From an uncultured Lachnospiraceae bacterium (lineage in GTDB: Bacteria > Bacillota > Clostridia > Lachnospirales > Lachnospiraceae), in the NCBI GenBank assembly GCA_910577175.1, contig CAJTLU010000002.1, positions 1 to 64,000 of the forward strand: a stretch of 64,000 nt of DNA, read 5' to 3'. A program made the translations under genes and the position numbers. This document shows, in pieces, positions 60,329-64,000 of the stretch; within the stretch, counting starts at the first letter, position 1; the number at the start of each line of letters is the position of its first letter. The notes under the pieces were generated by a model that ran no database searches, was not told the origin of the DNA, and worked only from the letters and a program-made list of their open reading frames with translations.

Positions 60329-61207
60329 ATGGTAAAGAGTATGACCGGATACGGCAGATGTGAGCTGGCGGAAGGAGGGCGTAAGGTTACGGTTGAGGTA
60401 AAGTCGGTGAATCATCGTTATGGTGATTTTTCCGTAAAGCTGCCGAAGCGCCTGAGTGCCTGTGATGCTTCTGTGCGTATTATTTTAAAGCAGTATATCA
60501 GCAGGGGAAAGGTAGACGTTTATGTTTCCTATGAAGATGAAACCGAACGCAAGGGCTGTGTCTGCTACAATCCGGAGCTTGCCAGAGAGTATTATGAAGT
60601 CCTGCTTCGTATGGCGGAAGAGTTCCCGGTCGAGAATGATATCCGGATATCGACGCTTTCCCGTTATCCAGAGGTATTGACCGTGGTCGAGGAACCGCAG
60701 GATGAGGAAGCGCTGGTGCAGCTGCTGGAGCGTGCGCTCCATGGTGCGGCAGAGCAGTTTGTGGAGGCGCGTATTGCCGAGGGTGAGAGGCTCCGGCAGG
60801 ATTTGACGGAAAAGTGCGAACGGATAAGCGCTATGATTGCCAGAATAGAAGAGCGCTCCCCGCAGATAGTAGAGGAGTACCGGAAGAGGCTTTCTGAAAA
60901 GGTGGCGGAGATGTTAGGGGACACCCGGCTGGATGAGCGGGTTCTGGCAACAGAGATTGCAGTGTTTGCAGATAAGGTATGCACCGACGAGGAGACGGTA
61001 CGTCTCCGCAGTCATGTGGCAAATGTACTGGAGACATTCCGGCAGGGAGAAAATGCCGGGCGGAAGTTAGACTTTATTGCACAGGAGATGAACCGCGAGG
61101 CAAATACGATTCTGTCAAAGTCAAATGACATTGCGGTTTCGAATATTGCCATTGACTTAAAAACGGAGATTGAAAAAATCCGTGAGCAGATTCAGAATAT
61201 TGAATAG
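60329..61207 (+). CDS. YicC/YloC-family endoribonuclease
   Basis: A 292-residue protein. It starts with the family phrase KSMTGYGRCELAEGG and VEVKSVNHRYGDFSVKLP, and ends with RKLDFIAQEMNREANTILSKS and IEKIREQIQNIE, both invariant in this group. The central region is a long helical segment. YicC homologues have endoribonuclease activity and affect small-RNA turnover in E. coli; the role in Firmicutes is less clear. It heads the conserved order yicC-remA-(gmk)-rpoZ. GAAAGGAGCC lies upstream of the ATG. Confidence 0.93.
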   Translation: MVKSMTGYGRCELAEGGRKVTVEVKSVNHRYGDFSVKLPKRLSACDASVRIILKQYISRGKVDVYVSYEDETERKGCVCYNPELAREYYEVLLRMAEEFPVENDIRISTLSRYPEVLTVVEEPQDEEALVQLLERALHGAAEQFVEARIAEGERLRQDLTEKCERISAMIARIEERSPQIVEEYRKRLSEKVAEMLGDTRLDERVLATEIAVFADKVCTDEETVRLRSHVANVLETFRQGENAGRKLDFIAQEMNREANTILSKSNDIAVSNIAIDLKTEIEKIREQIQNIE

Positions 61208-61219
61208 CGGGGTGGAACA

Positions 61220-61468
61220 ATGGAACGAATGATACCGATTGGGTTCGGAAATATGGTAAATGCCGCAAAGATTATCGGAATTGTAAAGCCGGAGGCGTCT
61301 CCGGTGCGGCGTATGGTGCAGAATGCCAAGGATACGGAGCGCTGTCTGGACGCGACATGCGGGCGGAAGTGCAAGTCTGTAATCGTGACCGAAAACGGTT
61401 ATATTGTACTGTCGGCGCTTCTGCCGGAAACCGTTGCAGGACGCGTCAATGAGCGCAGGGAAGCCTGA
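61220..61468 (+). CDS. remA: RemA/DUF370 family regulator
   Basis: An 82-residue protein matching the RemA family: IPIGFGNMVNAAKIIGIV at the N-terminus, then SPVRRMVQNAKDT and RKCKSVIVTENGYIVLSAL. In Bacillus subtilis RemA is a ring-forming DNA-binding activator of biofilm matrix and osmoprotection genes. It follows yicC by 12 nt. The next gene is normally gmk, but here rpoZ follows after a 154-nt gap. Confidence 0.92.
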   Translation: MERMIPIGFGNMVNAAKIIGIVKPEASPVRRMVQNAKDTERCLDATCGRKCKSVIVTENGYIVLSALLPETVAGRVNERREA

Positions 61469-61470
61469 AC

Positions 61471-61557
61471 TTCCGCATTTTGAGCTGCCTTAAGAAATCC
61501 TGCAGGGAGGTTGCGCAGCAGCACAACTGCCACCTGTGGGGCATACAAAATGTGGAA
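61471..61557. repeat. Short foldback in the gap where gmk is expected
   Basis: TTCCGCATTTTG (61471-61482) and CAAAATGTGGAA (61546-61557) are complementary except at one position. A GCTGC-rich middle with small hairpins (GGAGGTTGCGCAGCAGC region) separates them. The arm motif is the same as in the foldbacks at 26711 and 59973. Confidence 0.6.
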
Positions 61558-61622
61558 ATACAAGGTAAAGGGAATAGTTCCGGCAGATAAGCCGGAGAAT
61601 CAAAGAAAGGAGACAGAGAAGT

Positions 61623-61862
61623 ATGTTACATCCGTCTTATGCAGATTTAATGCAGGTATTAAATAGTGAGGTAGAGCCGGGAGAGCATCCGGTAGTAAAC
61701 AGCCGTTATTCCGTCGTGCTGGCAACCGCAAAGAGAGCGCGCCAGATTATCGCAGGAGCGCAGCCGTATGCGACCGCAAAGTGTTCCAAGCCGCTTTCTA
61801 CCGCAGTGGAGGAGGTTTATCAGGGAAAAGTAAAAATTGTCGGTGATGAAGAGGACGAATAG
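61623..61862 (+). CDS. rpoZ: RNA polymerase omega subunit
   Basis: A 79-residue omega subunit that binds and stabilises beta-prime. Conserved points are HPSYADLMQVLNS, the YSVVLATAKRARQI helix that docks onto beta-prime, and PLSTAVEEVYQGKVKI at the end. AAAGGAGACA lies upstream of the ATG. Its place after remA without gmk is unusual. The lepB gene follows 8 nt downstream. Confidence 0.93.
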   Translation: MLHPSYADLMQVLNSEVEPGEHPVVNSRYSVVLATAKRARQIIAGAQPYATAKCSKPLSTAVEEVYQGKVKIVGDEEDE

Positions 61863-61870
61863 GAACCGGT

Positions 61871-62413
61871 ATGAAAGTAAGAAAAAAAATTATAGAAGTG
61901 GTGGCTTTGATTGCCCTTTCCGCCCTGATTTTATTCGGTCTGCCACGGTATGTGATTGAACGTGTGATTGTGGACGGTACTTCCATGGAAACAACGCTGC
62001 AGGATGCAGATAACATTCTTGTAGAAAAGGTTTCACGTTACTTTGGCGCATTAGACCGCTTCGATGTGATTGTGTTTTATCCGGATGAGGAGGCTAAGGA
62101 GTCTAGGGGACGTTATTACATCAAACGGATTATCGGGCTGCCAGGTGAGACTGTGCAGATTGTGGATGAGACAATTTACATTAACGGGGAGCCTTTAGAG
62201 GAGTCCTATGGTTCCACTGCGATGTCGCGGGCAGGGCTTGCGGCAGAGCCGGTGATGCTCGGGGAAGACGAGTATTTCGTTCTGGGCGATAACCGCGCCA
62301 TCAGCCAGGACAGCCGTTCCCCGAAGGTAGGGGTCGTGCCGCTCTCAAGGGTCGGCGGGAAGCTTTTACTGCGGATTTACCCGTTTCATAAGTTCGGAAC
62401 TGTGAACGATTAG
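61871..62413 (+). CDS. lepB: Signal peptidase I
   Basis: A 180-residue type I signal peptidase with one N-terminal membrane anchor (about 8-27). The catalytic serine is in VDGTSMETTLQ and the lysine in YYIKRIIGLPGETV. The C-terminal signature LGDNRAISQDSR is box E. It cleaves signal peptides outside the membrane. It is translationally close to rpoZ (8-nt gap), an association I do not know as universal. No terminator is evident after it; the gap gene promoter follows within 21 nt. Confidence 0.94.
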   Translation: MKVRKKIIEVVALIALSALILFGLPRYVIERVIVDGTSMETTLQDADNILVEKVSRYFGALDRFDVIVFYPDEEAKESRGRYYIKRIIGLPGETVQIVDETIYINGEPLEESYGSTAMSRAGLAAEPVMLGEDEYFVLGDNRAISQDSRSPKVGVVPLSRVGGKLLLRIYPFHKFGTVND

Positions 62414-62433
62414 TAAATTTTTTAAAATAGGTC

Positions 62434-62462
62434 TTGATATTTTTTTACAGATTAGGTACAAT
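62434..62462 (+). promoter_or_regulatory. Promoter of the gap gene
   Basis: TTGATA (62434-62439), 17 bp, TACAAT (62457-62462). Confidence 0.78.
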
Positions 62463-62478
62463 ATGTAATAGTTCGTTA

Positions 62479-62530
62479 GGGCAAGTCATTTTGTATCTTG
62501 CTTTGAGATTGATAAAAAAATGACAAGCCT
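62479..62530 (+). promoter_or_regulatory. Leader hairpin of the gap mRNA
   Basis: GTCATTTT (62485-62492) pairs with AAAATGAC (62517-62524), extended by imperfect GGC/GCC pairing. The hairpin occupies the ~100-nt leader and ends about 30 nt before the ribosome site. It is likely a 5' stabiliser. No T-run follows, so attenuation is unlikely. Confidence 0.45.
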
Positions 62531-62567
62531 TCTGATACTGAAAAATAATTTACAGGAGGAAACTAAA

Positions 62568-63584
62568 ATGGCAGTAAAGGTAGCAATTAACGGCTTTGGT
62601 CGTATCGGACGTCTTGCATTCAGACAGATGTTCGGAGCAGAGGGTTATGAAATCGTTGCAATCAACGATTTAACGAGCCCGAAGATGCTGGCACACTTAT
62701 TAAAGTACGATTCCGCACAGGGCAGATATGCTCTTGCAGATTCCGTTGTAGCAGGTGAGGATTCCATCACCGTGAACGGAAAGACCATCAAGATTTATGC
62801 AGAGAAGGATGCTGCAAATCTTCCGTGGGGTCAGATCGGCGTAGACGTAGTTCTTGAGTGTACTGGTTTCTACTGCTCTAAGGAGAAGTCCCAGGCGCAC
62901 ATCAATGCAGGTGCTAAGAAGGTTGTTATTTCTGCTCCGGCAGGCAATGATCTTCCGACCGTTGTATTCAGCGTAAATGAGAAGACCTTAAAGGCAGAGG
63001 ATACCATTATCTCCGCAGCTTCTTGTACGACGAACTGCTTAGCTCCGATGGCTAAGGCATTAAATGACTACGCTCCGATTCAGAGCGGTATTATGAGCAC
63101 GATTCACGCTTTCACCGGCGACCAGATGGTTCTTGACGGTCCGCACAGAAAGGGTGACTTAAGAAGAGCACGTGCTGCAGCTGTGAATATCGTTCCGAAT
63201 TCCACTGGTGCTGCTAAGGCAATCGGTCTTGTAATTCCGGAATTAAACGGCAAGCTGATTGGTTCTGCACAGAGAGTACCGGTTCCGACCGGTTCCACGA
63301 CGATTCTTGTTGCAGTTGTTAAGGGCAAGGATATCACGAAGGAAGGCATCAACGCAGCAATGAAGGCAGCTTCTTCCGCATCTTTCGGTTACACGGAGGA
63401 GGAGCTGGTATCTTCTGATATCGTTGGTATTACTTACGGTTCCCTGTTCGATTCTACCCAGACCATGGTTAGCAAGATTGACGAGGATACCTATCAGGTA
63501 CAGGTAGTATCCTGGTATGATAACGAGAATTCCTACACCAGCCAGATGGTTAGAACCATTAAGTATTTCGCTGAGCTGGCATAG
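62568..63584 (+). CDS. gap: Glyceraldehyde-3-phosphate dehydrogenase
   Basis: A 338-residue glycolytic enzyme. NAD binding is by INGFGRIGRLAFRQM, the catalytic cysteine is in SAASCTTNCLAP (about residue 154), and the phosphate site includes PNSTGAAKAIGLV. SWYDNENSYTSQMVRT is near the end. The ATG at 62568 has AGGAGGA 8 nt upstream; an in-frame ATG at 62520 lies in the leader. Codon use is strikingly uniform, as expected for a highly expressed gene. Phosphoglycerate kinase follows. Confidence 0.97.
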   Translation: MAVKVAINGFGRIGRLAFRQMFGAEGYEIVAINDLTSPKMLAHLLKYDSAQGRYALADSVVAGEDSITVNGKTIKIYAEKDAANLPWGQIGVDVVLECTGFYCSKEKSQAHINAGAKKVVISAPAGNDLPTVVFSVNEKTLKAEDTIISAASCTTNCLAPMAKALNDYAPIQSGIMSTIHAFTGDQMVLDGPHRKGDLRRARAAAVNIVPNSTGAAKAIGLVIPELNGKLIGSAQRVPVPTGSTTILVAVVKGKDITKEGINAAMKAASSASFGYTEEELVSSDIVGITYGSLFDSTQTMVSKIDEDTYQVQVVSWYDNENSYTSQMVRTIKYFAELA

Positions 63585-63615
63585 TGTCAGGTTTTTTTCA
63601 AAACGATTGATCCAG

Positions 63616-63650
63616 AAGGGGTCCGGTCTATTATGGACCGGGCCCTTTTA
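63616..63650 (+). terminator. Hairpin terminator between gap and pgk
   Basis: GGGTCCGGTC and GGACCGGGCCC pair around TATTAT and are followed by TTTTATAAT. It probably gives partial termination, because pgk is usually cotranscribed with gap and no promoter is evident between them. Confidence 0.75.
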
Positions 63651-63696
63651 TAATTCTATGTAAAAAGACATAGCATAGCTTGAAAGGAGATTCCTC

Positions 63697-64000
63697 ATGT
63701 TAAACAAAAAGTCCGTTGATGATATCAATGTAAAGGGCAAGAGAGTTTTAGTAAGATGCGATTTTAACGTACCGTTAAAGGAAGGTAAGATTACCGACGA
63801 TACCCGTCTGGTAGCAGCACTTCCGACACTGAAGAAGCTCATTAACGACGGCGGTAAGCTGATTCTTTGTTCCCATCTTGGTAAGCCGAAGGGAGAGCCG
63901 AAGCCGGAGCTGTCTTTAGCACCGGTAGCAGAGGCTCTGACGAAGCTTCTTGGTAAAGAGGTTAAGTTTGCAGCAGATGCTAATGTTGTAGGCGATAATG
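63697..64000 (+). CDS. pgk: Phosphoglycerate kinase (5' part, cut by window end)
   Basis: The first 101 codons of pgk run to the window end without a stop. The start MLNKKSVDDINVKGKRVLVR and the segments DFNVPLKEGKITDDTR and LCSHLGKPKGEP are the conserved N-domain substrate-binding regions. AAAGGAGA lies 8 nt before the ATG at 63697. It follows gap by 112 nt with a terminator between them, the standard glycolytic pair. Confidence 0.95.
   Translation, partial: MLNKKSVDDINVKGKRVLVRCDFNVPLKEGKITDDTRLVAALPTLKKLINDGGKLILCSHLGKPKGEPKPELSLAPVAEALTKLLGKEVKFAADANVVGDN

Noticed and set aside
1..64000. tRNA or rRNA genes
   Set aside because: Reading by eye I found no cloverleaf with a T-loop GTTCGANTC pattern and CCA end, and no rRNA-like sequence. 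A tRNAscan run would be decisive.

Overview
The window looks like a chromosomal segment of a Gram-positive Clostridia bacterium, most probably a Lachnospiraceae member. Pointers are AGGAGG-type ribosome sites, sigma-A promoters (TTGACA, 17 bp, TATAAT), two tRNA-sensing T-box leaders, a yicC-remA-rpoZ block, a gap-pgk pair, a fused DUF4422-GT8 enzyme family and DUF6273 lipoproteins. Base composition is moderate, and nearly all genes lie on the + strand. I see no rRNA, tRNA, CRISPR, phage or transposase gene. The family-level taxonomic call is an inference.

Layout. 140-16265: an exopolysaccharide or cell-wall glycan locus. It begins with a helicase bearing four helicase-associated repeats, then a polyprenyl-phosphate sugar transferase, a tiny zinc-ribbon protein, a GT4 glycosyltransferase, an ABC exporter (Wzm/Wzt type), two DUF4422-GT8 glycosyltransferases, two galE, glf, and a sugar kinase fused to a nucleotidyltransferase. 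Together these could supply UDP-galactose and UDP-galactofuranose, build a galactose-containing glycan on a lipid carrier and export it. 16302-16645: a terminator, then a free-standing promoter with a hairpin-rich candidate non-coding RNA. 16761-19833: a divergent AraC regulator and GH31 glycosidase. 20042-25062: a MacB-like ABC transporter with its own two-component system. 25059-26694: a T-box and tyrS. 26711-30175: a foldback repeat, NUDIX hydrolase, SPFH protein with a ribbon-helix-helix partner and palindromic operators, and a zinc-ribbon membrane protein with an 11-copy heptapeptide repeat. 30198-34303: a T-box and thrS, a second NUDIX hydrolase and an M50-like peptidase.

34642-45450: a ten-gene chemosensory operon (HPt, HD-GYP regulator, histidine kinase, degenerate HD-GYP regulator, CheR, CheB, CheY-like, CheA, CheW, minimal MCP) with its own promoter and terminator and no flagellar genes. 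45508-49850: a CspB-like subtilase, then an ArsR/SmtB repressor, a free HMA protein and a Zn/Cd-type P1B-ATPase under a clear operator. 50037-57608: a PurF-like protein lacking the catalytic N-terminal cysteine, a phospholipase C-like protein, RarA, a small membrane protein, an MFS transporter and a HlyC/CorC protein on the minus strand. 57678-59790: two tandem DUF6273 lipoproteins. 60235-62413: yicC, remA, rpoZ and lepB, with gmk absent from its usual slot. 62434-64000: gap and the start of pgk.

The least explained signal is a dispersed palindromic element. Two full copies (52398-52601 and 59973-60225) and one truncated copy (56161-56250) share a core of about 120 bp. The outer arms differ in sequence between the full copies, yet each pair of arms is self-complementary. 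Related foldbacks built on TTCCGCATTTT lie at 26711-26841 and 61471-61557.
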